64,000 nt of DNA from Pseudoalteromonas aurantia 208 (GCF_014858725.1 NZ_AQGV01000012.1:1860001-1924000); one strand, 5' to 3'; counted from the first letter of the stretch, positions 24,673-34,949 are shown. Program-made: numbers and translations. The notes: generated by a model not told the origin, from the letters alone.

Positions 24673-26199
24673 TTATTTTAACTTACTGTCTAACTCTTCT
24701 ATTTTTGCTTTCCAGATTGCAGGGCCTTGTTCATGCGCGTTGGCACCAGTGCTATCTACCGCAACAGTTACCGGCATATCTTCTACTTCAAATTCATAGA
24801 TAGCTTCCATTCCCAAATCTTCAAAAGCAACGACCCGCGCTTTTTTTATTGCCTTCGCAACCAAGTATGCAGCACCACCGACAGCCATTAAATACACTGA
24901 TTTATTTTGTTTAATTGATTCAACGGTCGCAGGACCTCGTTCTGCTTTACCAATCATACCAACAATGCCAGTACTTTCGAGCATCAAGTCAGTGAATTTA
25001 TCCATACGCGTTGCCGTTGTTGGACCAGCTGGGCCCACTGCTTCATCACCGACAGCATCAACAGGGCCTACGTAATAAATAAATTTATTATTGAAGTCTA
25101 CATTTTTAGGTAAACCTTCACCAGAGTTGATCATGTCTTGTAAACGTTTGTGTGCAGCATCACGGCCCGTTAAAATTTTGCCTGAAAGTAATACTGTCTC
25201 ACCCATTTTCCAGTCATGGGTATCTTCTTTTGTCAGCGTATCAAGGTTAACGCGACGCGTATCTTCACCCACTTCCCATGTCACTTCTGGCCAATCTTCT
25301 AGTTTTGGCGCTTTTAAATCTGCAGGTCCTGAACCATCGAGCGTAAAGTGTACATGGCGTGTAGCTGCACAATTTGGGATCATAACCACAGGTTTTGATG
25401 CCGCATGGGTAGGCGCTGTTTTGATTTTTATATCAACCACTGTTGTTAGCCCACCAAGACCTTGAGCACCGATCCCTAGTTTGTTCGCTCGCTCGAAAAT
25501 CTCTAGACGCAATTTTTCTTCTGCTGTTTCAGCGCCTCGAGCTTGTAATTCATGAATATCAACCGGATCCATCAGCGATTCTTTTGCCAGTACAGCGGCC
25601 TTTTCCGCAGTACCACCAATACCTATTCCTAACATACCCGGTGGGCACCAACCCGCCCCCATTGTTGGCAGTGTTTTTTCAACCCATGCAGCCACATCAT
25701 CTGATGGGTTAAGCATTACCATTTTTGTTTTATTTTCTGAACCACCACCTTTCGCGGCAATCATTACTTCCACTTCAGCGCCAGCCACCATATCAATGTG
25801 CACAACCGATGGTGTATTGTCTTTGGTGTTTTTACGACTTCCTGCAGGGTCTGCTACAATAGAAGCACGCAGAGGATTGTCTGGATTTAAATATGCGCGA
25901 CGAGTACCTTCATCAACCATTTGTTGAACAGTTAAATCCGTTTGATCCCATTTCACATCCATGCCAACTTTAACAAAACAGGTCACGATACCTGTATCTT
26001 GACACAGCGGGCGTTTGCCTTCTGCAGACATGCGAGAATTTATCAAAATTTGCGCTATAGCATCTTTTGCAGCTTTACTTTCTTCTTTGTGATAAGCCTT
26101 CTCTAATGCTTGAACAAAATCCAACGGGTGATAAAAAGAGATATATTGCAAAGCATCTTCAATACTGTCGATGAAATCTTGCTGACGGATCATACTCAT
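24673..26199 (-). CDS. fumA: Class I fumarate hydratase
   Basis: The 508-residue protein is an iron-sulfur fumarase of the TCA cycle, interconverting fumarate and malate. Conserved parts include RPLCQDTGIVTCFVKVG, PPGMLGIGIGGTAEKAA and MIPNCAATRHVHFTLDGSGP, whose cysteines bind the 4Fe-4S cluster, and VGPAGPTTATRMDKF. The length matches the short one-chain class I type near 500-550. The ATG has AAGGA seven bases upstream. Only one fumarase is present in the window, so naming it fumA is conventional. Confidence 0.93.
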   Translation of the reverse strand: MSMIRQQDFIDSIEDALQYISFYHPLDFVQALEKAYHKEESKAAKDAIAQILINSRMSAEGKRPLCQDTGIVTCFVKVGMDVKWDQTDLTVQQMVDEGTRRAYLNPDNPLRASIVADPAGSRKNTKDNTPSVVHIDMVAGAEVEVMIAAKGGGSENKTKMVMLNPSDDVAAWVEKTLPTMGAGWCPPGMLGIGIGGTAEKAAVLAKESLMDPVDIHELQARGAETAEEKLRLEIFERANKLGIGAQGLGGLTTVVDIKIKTAPTHAASKPVVMIPNCAATRHVHFTLDGSGPADLKAPKLEDWPEVTWEVGEDTRRVNLDTLTKEDTHDWKMGETVLLSGKILTGRDAAHKRLQDMINSGEGLPKNVDFNNKFIYYVGPVDAVGDEAVGPAGPTTATRMDKFTDLMLESTGIVGMIGKAERGPATVESIKQNKSVYLMAVGGAAYLVAKAIKKARVVAFEDLGMEAIYEFEVEDMPVTVAVDSTGANAHEQGPAIWKAKIEELDSKLK

Positions 26200-26356
26200 G
26201 ACGGTTCCTTAATTTGTGCTATTAACCACAATAGTCAATAACAGAATACATCTAGACGATAATGACGGTTTACAGTGACCCTTGGGTGACTGTAGAAAAC
26301 GAGATAAGTATGATACCCTCCCCGCCCGTTTCGGGCTAGTTTTCAGGTTCAAGTAA

Positions 26357-27715
26357 ATGATAAATGAGCAAATCAATTGTAAAAAATTAGATATATCACT
26401 CTCCACTGTGGCACTTTTTGAGCAATTTGCCCACTTACCATACGCAATTTTGCTCGATTCTAGTCATGCTCAACATGAAAATAGTCGCTATGACATTATC
26501 AGCATTAACCCGACACATATACTTGAAGCCAAATCTCAAGCAATTTTTCTAGATGGAAATAAAATAGAATTAAATTGGTTCGAGGCCATGAATACCCACT
26601 TAAATATGTTATCTAAACAGCCCGCGCCATTTGAATTGCCATTTTCAGGCGGTTGGTTAGGTTATTTTGGTTATGATTTAGGCCGTTATATAGAACGAGT
26701 GCCTGAATCAGCACAACAAGATATTGCGTTACCTGATATGGTCGTTGGCCTCTACCTAGATGCGTTGATCAAAGATAACTTAACGGATACTTGGTATTAT
26801 GTGTCGCAACCAAACGTCGATAACTTATCCGATTACTTCGACTTATCTACACCGACAAACAGCACTGAGAGTAACAACGACTTCTCATTAAACAGCGATT
26901 GGACATCGAACCTTACACAACAAGAATACTTTGATAAATTTTCACACATTCAAGCTTACTTAAAAAGTGGTGACTGTTATCAGATTAATCTCGCACAACG
27001 CTTCAGTGCACAATACTCTGGCAATCCCTGGGCAGCATATAAACGCTTGCAAACTCAAAATAAAGCCCCCTTTTCTGCCTATATTAATTTGCCTTATGGC
27101 GCAGTTTTATCGGTATCACCAGAACGGTTTTTGCTCGTTAATCACAACAAAGTTGAATCAAAACCTATCAAAGGTACTCTACCCAGACTTGCAAACGCCG
27201 ATGCCGATCGCCAACAAGCCATAACACTGCAAAATAGTGCGAAAGATCGTGCTGAGAATGTGATGATTGTCGACTTATTAAGAAATGATCTTGGTAAGGT
27301 TGCTCGGCCTGGCTCCGTATCTGTCCCCAAACTGTTTGCTATTGAGAGCTTCCCCGCGGTGCATCACTTAGTAAGTACCGTTACCAGTGAACTTGCACAA
27401 GGAAAAACCGCGGTTGATCAATTATATGCAGCATTCCCTGGAGGGTCGATAACAGGCGCACCAAAAATTAGAGCCATGGAAATCATCGAAGAGCTAGAGC
27501 CGCACCGACGCAGTGTATATTGTGGTTCAATTGGCTATTTAAGTGCATGTGGTCGAATGGATACATCCATTACCATCAGAACACTAATATGCCACAACAA
27601 TACAATATTTTGTTGGGCCGGTGGCGGAATTGTTGCTGATTCGGAAGCTGATTTAGAATATCAAGAAACTTTTCATAAAGTACAAAAAATCTTACCTATA
27701 CTTAGTAAACAATAA
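26357..27715 (+). CDS. pabB: Aminodeoxychorismate synthase component I
   Basis: The 452-residue protein converts chorismate and glutamine-derived ammonia to 4-amino-4-deoxychorismate for folate. The PIKGT motif, with the catalytic lysine that distinguishes PabB from anthranilate synthase (PIAGT), appears as KPIKGTLPR. The chorismate-binding end has PGGSITGAPKIRAMEIIEEL and GSIGYLS. No glutaminase domain is fused, so PabA must be encoded elsewhere. The Nudix gene starts 18 bases later, and the two probably form an operon. The start is ATG 26357; its upstream ribosome site is only AAGTAA. Confidence 0.92.
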   Translation: MINEQINCKKLDISLSTVALFEQFAHLPYAILLDSSHAQHENSRYDIISINPTHILEAKSQAIFLDGNKIELNWFEAMNTHLNMLSKQPAPFELPFSGGWLGYFGYDLGRYIERVPESAQQDIALPDMVVGLYLDALIKDNLTDTWYYVSQPNVDNLSDYFDLSTPTNSTESNNDFSLNSDWTSNLTQQEYFDKFSHIQAYLKSGDCYQINLAQRFSAQYSGNPWAAYKRLQTQNKAPFSAYINLPYGAVLSVSPERFLLVNHNKVESKPIKGTLPRLANADADRQQAITLQNSAKDRAENVMIVDLLRNDLGKVARPGSVSVPKLFAIESFPAVHHLVSTVTSELAQGKTAVDQLYAAFPGGSITGAPKIRAMEIIEELEPHRRSVYCGSIGYLSACGRMDTSITIRTLICHNNTIFCWAGGGIVADSEADLEYQETFHKVQKILPILSKQ

Positions 27716-27733
27716 ATCTCGTTTGGAGAAACA

Positions 27734-28297
27734 GTGAAACTATCTGATGTTATTGCCAGATTTCATATTCATGCTGATACAACAAGCGACCATCAACCAC
27801 ATACCAGCGTTCGTGACAGCGCCATTTTGTTACCTTTAATTGAAGAACACGGTGAAGCTGCTTTACTATTTTGCAAACGCCCCGCTTATCTGGCACATCA
27901 CCCAAGTCAAATTTGTTTTCCTGGGGGCAAAGTAGAACCCAGTGACAAATCAAAAACACACACGGCCGTGCGAGAAACACAAGAAGAGCTGGGAATAGAA
28001 TCACAATACATAAACACCATAGGTCAGCTCAACGAACACAATACTTTAACAGGATTTTGTATTAGACCTATCGTGGCAACACTTGAAAAACATGCCATAT
28101 GGCATACTAAAAGTGCTGAAGTTGATCATGCTTTTACCATCAAACTCTCACACCTGATAGACCATAATAACTGGCAAACTATGCATGTTGAATATGCCGG
28201 TAAGTCACGTCAAATGGACGGCTTTTTAACTCCATATGGTCTCCTATGGGGAGCAACCGCCAGTGTCGTTAAAAACTTTGTTAAATTGGTTGAGTAA
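27734..28297 (+). CDS. nudL: Nudix hydrolase, probable CoA pyrophosphatase (NudL-like)
   Basis: The 187-residue protein has the Nudix box GGKVEPSDKSKTHTAVRETQ followed by EELGI, with the REU..EE metal ligands. The preceding segment LFCKRPAYLAHHPSQICFPG is typical of the CoA pyrophosphatase subfamily (NudL/YeaB). It hydrolyses CoA or its oxidised form to 4'-phosphopantetheine and ADP. The start is GTG 27734 with GGAG five bases upstream. It sits directly behind pabB, an arrangement known in other gammaproteobacteria. Confidence 0.88.
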   Translation: MKLSDVIARFHIHADTTSDHQPHTSVRDSAILLPLIEEHGEAALLFCKRPAYLAHHPSQICFPGGKVEPSDKSKTHTAVRETQEELGIESQYINTIGQLNEHNTLTGFCIRPIVATLEKHAIWHTKSAEVDHAFTIKLSHLIDHNNWQTMHVEYAGKSRQMDGFLTPYGLLWGATASVVKNFVKLVE

Positions 28298-28386
28298 GCA
28301 TAATAAATTCATAATTGAACTGGTTACAATTATGCATTTTAAAGTTATGATGTGCGCCCGTTCAAAGGCAATGTTGAGTATAAATT

Positions 28387-29763
28387 ATGATTAGTGCATT
28401 CGATATGTTTAGTATCGGTATTGGACCTTCGTCGTCGCATACCGTCGGTCCAATGCGCGCGTCTCGTTTATTCGTACAAGATTTACAATCTAAAGGAATG
28501 ATCGAAGACGTTACTGCTGTTAAAGTCGAGCTATACGGCTCATTAGGTCAAACTGGTATTGGCCACGGTTCAGGTAAAGCGGTTATTTTAGGTCTTGCAG
28601 GTTATGATCCTGAGACCATCGACGCTGATGCTGTTCCATCTATCTTAGATCAAATCGAAAAAGAACAAGTGATCTACTTAGATAAAACCCACAAAGCAGC
28701 TTTTCCTAAGCAAGGCGCCATCGTATTTCACCGTAGAAAAACCCTTCCAAAGCACTCTAACGCAATGGAAATTGTTGCTTTTAATGGTGACGAACGTCTG
28801 CATAGCCAAGTATATTATTCAATCGGCGGTGGCTTCATTGTAACTGACGAACAGTTTGACTGTGAAAAGCAAGCGGCGCTAGATATTAGAGAACAAAACC
28901 CTGCTCCTTACCTATTTGAAAATGCAGCTGAACTCCTTGCTTTATGTAAAGACTCAGGCCTGAGTGTTTCATCTTTAATGATGGCAAATGAAAAAACATT
29001 GCGTACACAGGCAGAAATCAAAGCTGAATTGTTTAATATCTGGGAAGTCATGAAAGCGTGTATCGAGCGCGGTATGAGAACCGAAGGTATTTTACCTGGT
29101 GGCTTAAAAGTTAAGCGTCGAGCACCTAGTCTGTATTTAAAGCTCAATGTAGAAAACAGTAATGATCCATTACGGGCCATGGACTGGGTTGATTTGTTTG
29201 CCCTTGCCGTTAATGAAGAAAATGCTGCTGGCGGCCGTGTTGTAACAGCTCCGACCAATGGTGCCGCCGGTATTTTACCATCAGTATTAATGTACTATCA
29301 CACATTTATTCGAGAAGTTGACGAAGAAATTGCCACCCGTTACTTACTGACAGCTGCAGCAATTGGTATTTTATACAAAAAAAATGCCTCTATTTCTGGT
29401 GCAGAAGTAGGCTGCCAAGGTGAAGTCGGCGTTGCGTGCTCAATGGCCGCAGGCGCATTAACAGAAATTATGGGCGGCAATGTCGTACATGTTGAAAATG
29501 CTGCAGAGATTGGTATGGAACACAATTTAGGCTTAACCTGCGACCCTGTTGGTGGTTTAGTGCAAGTACCTTGTATCGAACGAAATGCGATGGGCGCCGT
29601 CAAAGCCATCAACGCCTCTCGACTTGCCATTAGAGGTACTGGTGACCAAAAGGTATCGCTCGATAAAGTCATTAAAACCATGCTAGATACTGGTAATGAC
29701 ATGAAGACAAAATATAAAGAAACAGCCCGCGGTGGATTGGCTGTGAATATTATCGAGTGTTAA
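28387..29763 (+). CDS. sdaA: L-serine dehydratase, iron-sulfur type
   Basis: The 458-residue one-chain enzyme deaminates L-serine to pyruvate and ammonia. Signatures are [22 protein letters not shown] at the start, with the SSSHT motif, and later [20 protein letters not shown] and [19 protein letters not shown], whose cysteines bind the 4Fe-4S cluster. The length is that of SdaA/SdaB. The ATG lies 90 bases after the Nudix gene. A short hairpin-like stretch near 29784-29815 may terminate it, but I saw no strong T-run. Confidence 0.93.
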   Translation: MISAFDMFSIGIGPSSSHTVGPMRASRLFVQDLQSKGMIEDVTAVKVELYGSLGQTGIGHGSGKAVILGLAGYDPETIDADAVPSILDQIEKEQVIYLDKTHKAAFPKQGAIVFHRRKTLPKHSNAMEIVAFNGDERLHSQVYYSIGGGFIVTDEQFDCEKQAALDIREQNPAPYLFENAAELLALCKDSGLSVSSLMMANEKTLRTQAEIKAELFNIWEVMKACIERGMRTEGILPGGLKVKRRAPSLYLKLNVENSNDPLRAMDWVDLFALAVNEENAAGGRVVTAPTNGAAGILPSVLMYYHTFIREVDEEIATRYLLTAAAIGILYKKNASISGAEVGCQGEVGVACSMAAGALTEIMGGNVVHVENAAEIGMEHNLGLTCDPVGGLVQVPCIERNAMGAVKAINASRLAIRGTGDQKVSLDKVIKTMLDTGNDMKTKYKETARGGLAVNIIEC

Positions 29764-29814
29764 AGTCGCCAATGTAACATTCTGATTGACCCAAGCTCAA
29801 TCGTGCTTGGGTTT

Positions 29815-30687
29815 TCACTGTTTAATTTCACCGAATATTAACGGTTTTTTCTGACGTATCGCGTGTGTTAAAAAGCGCATTAACGCGCGAATACGTGGAA
29901 CATCTTTAAGGTCTGGGTGAGTTAACACCCATATATCTTGATGTATCATTAACGACTGAGTGTTTAAGCGCTTAAGTCCTAACGTGTCTGCAATATAACA
30001 GGCACCGAGTATCATTCCTTGACCTTTTAAAGCCGCGTAATGACGCAAGACTAAATCTTCGATTGTAAATCCAATCGGTGCATCAGGAAAGGGAGATTGA
30101 GCAATCCAGGTTGGTGCTGCCTGTTGATACACATTAGTTATCCATTGATATTGTGAACACTCCTTCGCTTGTAAATATGCCTCACTGGCATAATAACCCA
30201 AATAAATGGGGAATAAGCGATGTCCAACTAAATGCTCATCGGGTGTATTAGATACCCTCACAACAACGTCTGCTTCAGATCTATCTAAATCAGCTAAAGA
30301 GTATGAAGTATGTACATGTAAAGAGATATTTTTATGCTGCAATTGAAAATCATGTAACGCGTCAAAAATTAAGAATTGCGCAATTGCAGGTGGCACTGAT
30401 AAATGAATATTACCCGATAGATCCGCATTGACACTTTGCTCTCGGCGTAAATCGCTTAATATCAGCTTTTCAATTTCTTGCGCCGAGTGTAATAAGGTTT
30501 TGCCAAAACAGGTTAGCACAAATCCAGATTGATTCGACTCAAACACATCTGCATTGTACTTATTCTTTAATGCCAATACTCTCCTTGAAACTGTCGAGTG
30601 ATTTAGCGTTAATATCTCAGCTGCACCGCGCAATGTTTTGCCTCGATGTAACGCCAAAATCAGCCGATAGTCATCCCAGTTTTCCAT
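29815..30687 (-). CDS. LysR-family transcriptional regulator
   Basis: The 290-residue protein has an N-terminal winged HTH: RGAAEILTLNHSTVSRRVLA. A substrate-binding effector domain follows. The ATG 30687 (MENWDDYRLILALH) has AAGGAAAAA directly before it. The frame extends 41 codons up into the next gene and is not likely to be translated. The target cannot be read from sequence. LysR proteins often control the divergent neighbour, but here both flanking genes are convergent or co-oriented. Confidence 0.88.
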   Translation of the reverse strand: MENWDDYRLILALHRGKTLRGAAEILTLNHSTVSRRVLALKNKYNADVFESNQSGFVLTCFGKTLLHSAQEIEKLILSDLRREQSVNADLSGNIHLSVPPAIAQFLIFDALHDFQLQHKNISLHVHTSYSLADLDRSEADVVVRVSNTPDEHLVGHRLFPIYLGYYASEAYLQAKECSQYQWITNVYQQAAPTWIAQSPFPDAPIGFTIEDLVLRHYAALKGQGMILGACYIADTLGLKRLNTQSLMIHQDIWVLTHPDLKDVPRIRALMRFLTHAIRQKKPLIFGEIKQ

Positions 30688-30700
30688 TTTTTCCTTATCT

Positions 30701-31183
30701 TTATATTGGTAATACTGTATTTGGTGAGTGCACTGTGAAAGCAGATATTTTCCAACTTCCACCAACTTTATTGATAAAATACGTCGCCCCCACTCGGTTA
30801 TGTACTTCACCGGTTTTCAAATAACGGACAGCTCTGTTACTCACAATTGCAACTGAGTCACTCAATTGTTGAATGCCCACTTTCTCCCATGAAACACGTG
30901 TAACACCTTGCTTTTTTAAGCTATCTAAAAAGCCTTTAACCTGTTCGTTAAATTTATTAGCTGATGTAACTGCTGCCCCACTTCGGCCAGAAAGTACCAT
31001 CATTTTATCATGATACAATTGCGTCTTGTTCGTCAACTCACCATGGCGTAAATAGTCATTATATTTGTCCATATAAGCGGCAAATACCGCTTCAATCTCC
31101 ATGACATCAGCTTGTTTTGCTTGTGTTGTTAATGACATTAATGCCATATAAAGTAACCAGAATATAGGCAGTATTTCTTTCAT
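30701..31183 (-). CDS. Secreted NTF2/SnoaL-like protein
   Basis: The 160-residue protein has a signal peptide (MKEILPIFWLLYMALMSLTTQA) and a cone-shaped-fold-like body (ADVMEIEAVFAAYMDKYNDY, MMVLSGRSGA). A C-terminal SWKISAFTVHSP is typical of NTF2-like proteins. Such domains occur as enzymes or ligand binders, and I cannot assign an activity. I chose ATG 31183, since the frame above starts with a TTG that lacks support. Its stop lies 13 bases before the LysR start in the same direction, so the two may be co-transcribed. Confidence 0.6.
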   Translation of the reverse strand: MKEILPIFWLLYMALMSLTTQAKQADVMEIEAVFAAYMDKYNDYLRHGELTNKTQLYHDKMMVLSGRSGAAVTSANKFNEQVKGFLDSLKKQGVTRVSWEKVGIQQLSDSVAIVSNRAVRYLKTGEVHNRVGATYFINKVGGSWKISAFTVHSPNTVLPI

Positions 31184-31266
31184 ATTTTTCTCATGCTCCA
31201 ATTAAAGTTTCGACACAAGAATAACAATCGATGTAGCCTCTGTCGTGGAGTGATTTTATATAACGG

Positions 31267-31284
31267 TGTTGCACATATGCAACA
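31267..31284. promoter_or_regulatory. Palindrome in the intergenic region 31184-31559
   Basis: TGTTGCA-CATA-TGCAACA has perfect seven-base arms. It lies 83 bases upstream of the start at 31183 and about 275 bases upstream of the divergent phosphoesterase-like gene. It resembles a transcription-factor operator, but the factor is unknown. The rest of the 376-base gap holds no gene I can support. Confidence 0.45.
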
Positions 31285-31559
31285 TCGACAAGCCTGAGTA
31301 GCGGTGGCATATAGAACGGTAGCATTTACTAAACGATTTTCTCTGCTGTTTATCTTATCGAGCTTACTTCCAAAATCTACTAAAAACACTCTAACACCGC
31401 CCTCCTACTCACGATTAAAAGTGCGATAGCCACGTTAGTTCCTTGGTATTAAACCCAGCTTCTGATGGCACAAATCCTACATTTTTTCTCACTTAACACT
31501 TTTATTTACATTGCCTAATGATATATCGTAGAAACTCTACTTCTCCACTTAGAACGCAT

Positions 31560-32501
31560 ATGCTCAAGCTACCCTTGTTATTTACGCTCGTTGGCACGGC
31601 CCTATTTACTTCCGCTCAACCTAGTCAGTTTCTTGTATATGGTGATATGCCTTATTCTGATGTGGATGCAAAAATGCTCAGTAAACCTACCGGCATACTT
31701 TATAAAGCAGCACAAAGTACACCTCATGACTTTGTTGTACATGTTGGAGACATTAAATCCGGTGCGGTACCTTGCACAAACACGATACTAAAAGAAAATT
31801 ACACACTCATTAGCCAGATAAGTACACAACCTTTTATTTATACGCCTGGAGACAATGATTGGACTGACTGCGATAGAAAAAGCCTAAAACCAAGGTATGA
31901 CGAGCTCGAACGATTAGATTTCATTCGTACAGAGTTCACTCACACCTCAGCAAAACTTAACAAATACACACGGCAAACAGCGCAACCTGAGAATCAAGCT
32001 TGGCTACATAATAATGTTCGTTTTATGACCTTGCACGTGGTTGGCACTAATAATGGTCGTAAGCAAATTTTAAAATCAGATAAAAAAATCGCACGCGCGC
32101 AAGTACAAGTCAGAGACTCACATAACTTAAACTGGCTAACATCTCATTTAAATGAAAACCTAACTGCGGCGGTGATATTTATGCAAGCAGATATATTTGC
32201 TCCTCCAAAACATGACAAAGCATGCACTGATACTCGCCAAAAGAAGTGCGATGGGTTTAAAGTATATAAAGAGGCATTGAAAAAACTTGCAAATACGTAT
32301 GACTTTCCCATTTTAGTCAGTCATGGAGATACAAAAGCATTTTGCTTATCGAAAATAGCTGCTGGATTATGGCAACTGAACGGCCCTGGTGACTTTCAGT
32401 ATTTAGACATCGCCAAAGTCACTGTAGATGTTAAAAATAAAGTAACACCTTTTTCTGTACGCTCTTTACTGACAAATAAAACGATACATGATTGCCAATA
32501 A
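31560..32501 (+). CDS. Secreted metallophosphoesterase-like protein
   Basis: The 313-residue protein has a signal peptide (MLKLPLLFTLVGTALFTSA). Phosphoesterase-type motifs follow in order: VYGDMPYSD, HVGDIKSGAVPC, YTPGDNDWTDC, and later VSHGDTKAF. The spacing matches a calcineurin-like fold, with GDND in place of the usual GNHD, so activity is not certain. It should act in the periplasm or outside the cell. An upstream ATG at 31518 in frame would add 14 polar residues before the signal peptide. Neither start has a good ribosome site. It is convergent with the DUF4198 gene. Confidence 0.6.
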   Translation: MLKLPLLFTLVGTALFTSAQPSQFLVYGDMPYSDVDAKMLSKPTGILYKAAQSTPHDFVVHVGDIKSGAVPCTNTILKENYTLISQISTQPFIYTPGDNDWTDCDRKSLKPRYDELERLDFIRTEFTHTSAKLNKYTRQTAQPENQAWLHNNVRFMTLHVVGTNNGRKQILKSDKKIARAQVQVRDSHNLNWLTSHLNENLTAAVIFMQADIFAPPKHDKACTDTRQKKCDGFKVYKEALKKLANTYDFPILVSHGDTKAFCLSKIAAGLWQLNGPGDFQYLDIAKVTVDVKNKVTPFSVRSLLTNKTIHDCQ

Positions 32502-32544
32502 TATAGGCAATCATGACTGTGATATAAAGTACATGTACAGAGGC

Positions 32545-33357
32545 TTAGTTCAATACCGCCTCAAAAGTAAAGAATACTTGGCCACCCATTTCATCAGCCA
32601 ATGGGTTATTCTTTTGCGATTTTTTAAATTCAGCAATTAATAAGTATCTACCTGCCTCTGGTAATGTAAACGAGATCTGCCCCTTTTGGTCAGAGGTCAA
32701 TTTCAATGCATCCAAATTGTTCCTATAGCGCGCACCATCTTTAATAATTTCAACTTCTACGCCTTTTTGTGGCAAGCCATCAAACACAAATTGCAGTTGT
32801 GCTTTTTCATTTTGAGCAATGTCAGACGGATGTGTAATTGGCTTCAACTCTAAACCCTGCTTGGTTAAACGGTAGTTCTCTGTGGGTGCATTGAGTGTTA
32901 CGAAGGTCATAACTTGCGATTTAGAGGCCAGCGTGTTGACATTTTTAGCGCCTTTGGGAAGTTTAGCATCACGATTCGCTTTGCTTGTATTGCGTAGCCA
33001 CTGCGTACCACCCTTTCCTTTTATTTCATAACTGGTCCAGTAACTGACATCACTATCCAAAAACATTTTATACGTTCCGTCTTCCACTAAATTAATGTCC
33101 ACTACGCTTTTACGGTGACCTCGAAAGCTTGAACTTGGACGAGCACGTTCACCATTTGGTTTAATAATACTAAACCTGTCTGAACCCATTGGCTTATCGA
33201 CGTTAAACGTTTCGTTAGATGCCGTAACATCGGCCATTATCCATACCTGTTCTTCGCCCGACACACTAAAATGAGTAGGTAAAATCCAACGGTTATGTGC
33301 CTGTGCCGAGGTAGCCATTGACAATACTAAAATAGCGAATAACTTTAATTTAGACAT
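32545..33357 (-). CDS. DUF4198 family periplasmic protein
   Basis: The 270-residue protein has a signal peptide (MSKLKLFAILVLSMATSAQA) followed by HNRWILPTHFSVSG, typical of DUF4198. A beta-sandwich-like body ends with AGRYLLIAEFKKSQKNNPLADEMGGQ. DUF4198 proteins are found next to TonB-dependent receptors and are related to NikK-type metal uptake proteins. Binding of a metal or metal complex is therefore possible. It is the third gene of a PepSY-TM/DUF2271/DUF4198 operon, seven bases after the DUF2271 gene. Confidence 0.8.
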   Translation of the reverse strand: MSKLKLFAILVLSMATSAQAHNRWILPTHFSVSGEEQVWIMADVTASNETFNVDKPMGSDRFSIIKPNGERARPSSSFRGHRKSVVDINLVEDGTYKMFLDSDVSYWTSYEIKGKGGTQWLRNTSKANRDAKLPKGAKNVNTLASKSQVMTFVTLNAPTENYRLTKQGLELKPITHPSDIAQNEKAQLQFVFDGLPQKGVEVEIIKDGARYRNNLDALKLTSDQKGQISFTLPEAGRYLLIAEFKKSQKNNPLADEMGGQVFFTFEAVLN

Positions 33358-33363
33358 ACTTTT

Positions 33364-33855
33364 TTATTCCTTAATCGAAAATGTTGCGATATTTGTTTCT
33401 GGGGTAGCTTTAAGGGTATAAGTCTGCGCCTGCCCATTTAAGCTAAACTTTTTCTTAATAATGGCTCGACCACCGTTCTCTCTAACGACTTCAATTTTCA
33501 AGGTATAATTGCCATTCTCTAGTCTTTTCCCTTGATCATCACTCGCTTTAAAATTCAAACGATAATCTCCCGCTGGACGTGTTGCAGAAGTGATGGCATC
33601 GACTAGAGCTGAATCTCGTCTGCCCACTTTTCGCCACCATGTGCGAATATCTTTTAACCATTTAGCACCTTCGCGCCAAAGCACTAACGTCCGTACACTT
33701 TTTCCCTCATCGTTTTCAATCCACACTGCGACATAAGGATTATGATATTCCCCCGTCTGTTTTGCTAAATTGATAGAGAGTTCTATTTCCGAGCTTTGTG
33801 CTTTACTAACCACAAAGAACTGTACCACTAATAGAAACAACCATTTTTTTATCAT
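33364..33855 (-). CDS. DUF2271 family periplasmic protein
   Basis: The 163-residue protein has a signal peptide (MIKKWLFLLVVQFFVVSKAQS) and the family segments YHNPYVAVWIENDEGKSVRT and WLKDIRTWWRKVGR. A typical DAITSATRPAGDYRL follows. DUF2271 proteins usually accompany PepSY-associated membrane proteins near iron-uptake genes; their function is not known. It lies between the PepSY-TM and DUF4198 genes with short gaps, so one transcript is likely. Confidence 0.85.
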   Translation of the reverse strand: MIKKWLFLLVVQFFVVSKAQSSEIELSINLAKQTGEYHNPYVAVWIENDEGKSVRTLVLWREGAKWLKDIRTWWRKVGRRDSALVDAITSATRPAGDYRLNFKASDDQGKRLENGNYTLKIEVVRENGGRAIIKKKFSLNGQAQTYTLKATPETNIATFSIKE

Positions 33856-33882
33856 TTTCTCTCCTCAAAAAATTAAACCGTG

Positions 33883-34458
33883 CTATACATAAAATAAATA
33901 GCAAAAAAAGACCCCTAACGTGGTTACTAAGCTTAGTGCTAGAGTTTTATTTACTCGTCTCTGGGCCAGTGCTAACACCAAACCCGTAACACTAAATAAA
34001 ATCATTAATATGGCGCTGACATCAATAACCAATCGCCACACTGCACCACTATTGCGGCCTTTATGTAAATCATTGAGTTTTGCCCACATGCCATAATTTG
34101 TTTTTTCTATAAACGCGTCACCACTTTCTAGATCCACTGTAATGGCCAAATGTGCGCCCGGGCCCTTATCACTGATAAACAGCTCATACTCATCTCGCTC
34201 TAATGTAAGTCTCTTACCATTAAACCAACTTTGTTGATGCAAATATTTTATGAGTTCACCTTGGTGCTCTACCCCAAGTAATGAACGAGGCAATTGAAGT
34301 TCCAATTCATCAACATACGCTTCGTTATCTGCAAACCATTCTGGGTGATTCAACGTTACCCCTGTAATGGAAAAAAACACCATCAGTGTTAATAACGCCA
34401 TAGATACATAAACATGGATCACACGAGAGTAATTGAGAAAAGATTTATTTATCCGCAC
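33883..34458 (-). CDS. PepSY-associated transmembrane protein
   Basis: The 191-residue protein has an N-terminal helix (VIHVYVSMALLTLMVFFSITG) followed by VTLNHPEWF, then a periplasmic domain, and two C-terminal helices. The histidine of VTLNHPEW is typical of PepSY-TM proteins implicated in iron-siderophore reduction. I chose GTG 34458 with AAGGAA nine bases upstream. An ATG 33 bases earlier at 34491 would add MCSSYTLRKPL without a ribosome site. It heads an operon with DUF2271 and DUF4198 genes, suggesting a role in iron or metal-complex handling. No receptor gene is next to it. Confidence 0.78.
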   Translation of the reverse strand: MRINKSFLNYSRVIHVYVSMALLTLMVFFSITGVTLNHPEWFADNEAYVDELELQLPRSLLGVEHQGELIKYLHQQSWFNGKRLTLERDEYELFISDKGPGAHLAITVDLESGDAFIEKTNYGMWAKLNDLHKGRNSGAVWRLVIDVSAILMILFSVTGLVLALAQRRVNKTLALSLVTTLGVFFCYLFYV

Positions 34459-34491
34459 GAGGGGTTTCCTTAATGTGTACGACGAACACAT

Positions 34492-34949
34492 CCATACAAT
34501 TTAAAGCCATTTTTGATTGGTTATTTACTCTAATGCGCAGCTTGCTGCAGGCGACAATATGTTGATCAGACGATTGTTAACCGTCAAAATACAGGAGAAA
34601 AAACCCAAATACATCGAATTAATTTCCCCTCTGCTGTTTTTATCAAATAGTTTACAAAACAAATACATAACAATCACAAAAATGGGGGTTATCACGTTAT
34701 TTTATTCAATGAAAAAGCCATTAATGTAATACTGGTTTTGAGGTAACCAATACATAGAAAATTATATAATTCGGTTTTACTATTTACATACTTATTAAGC
34801 ATTTTTTCTGAACCAATCAGTAGATCTACACCACTGCTTAGTATTTGCTAGCCAAACTAACCCGCCAACTATTTTGGAAACTAAGTACTCTCACAAGTTA
34901 TTTCCTATATGTACAGCTACTCCTTCAGAAGACACGATATGCTAAAAAC
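34492..34949. other. Intergenic region upstream of the PepSY-TM operon
   Basis: These 458 AT-rich bases hold no gene I can support. A 70-codon frame at 34517-34729 lacks a ribosome site. I looked for a Fur box upstream of the PepSY-TM gene and did not find one. Confidence 0.5.

Noticed and set aside
31180..31389. 69-codon minus-strand frame upstream of the NTF2-like gene
   Set aside because: It overlaps the start region and palindrome and resembles no protein.
34517..34729. 70-codon plus-strand frame
   Set aside because: No ribosome site, AT-rich chance frame upstream of the PepSY-TM operon.
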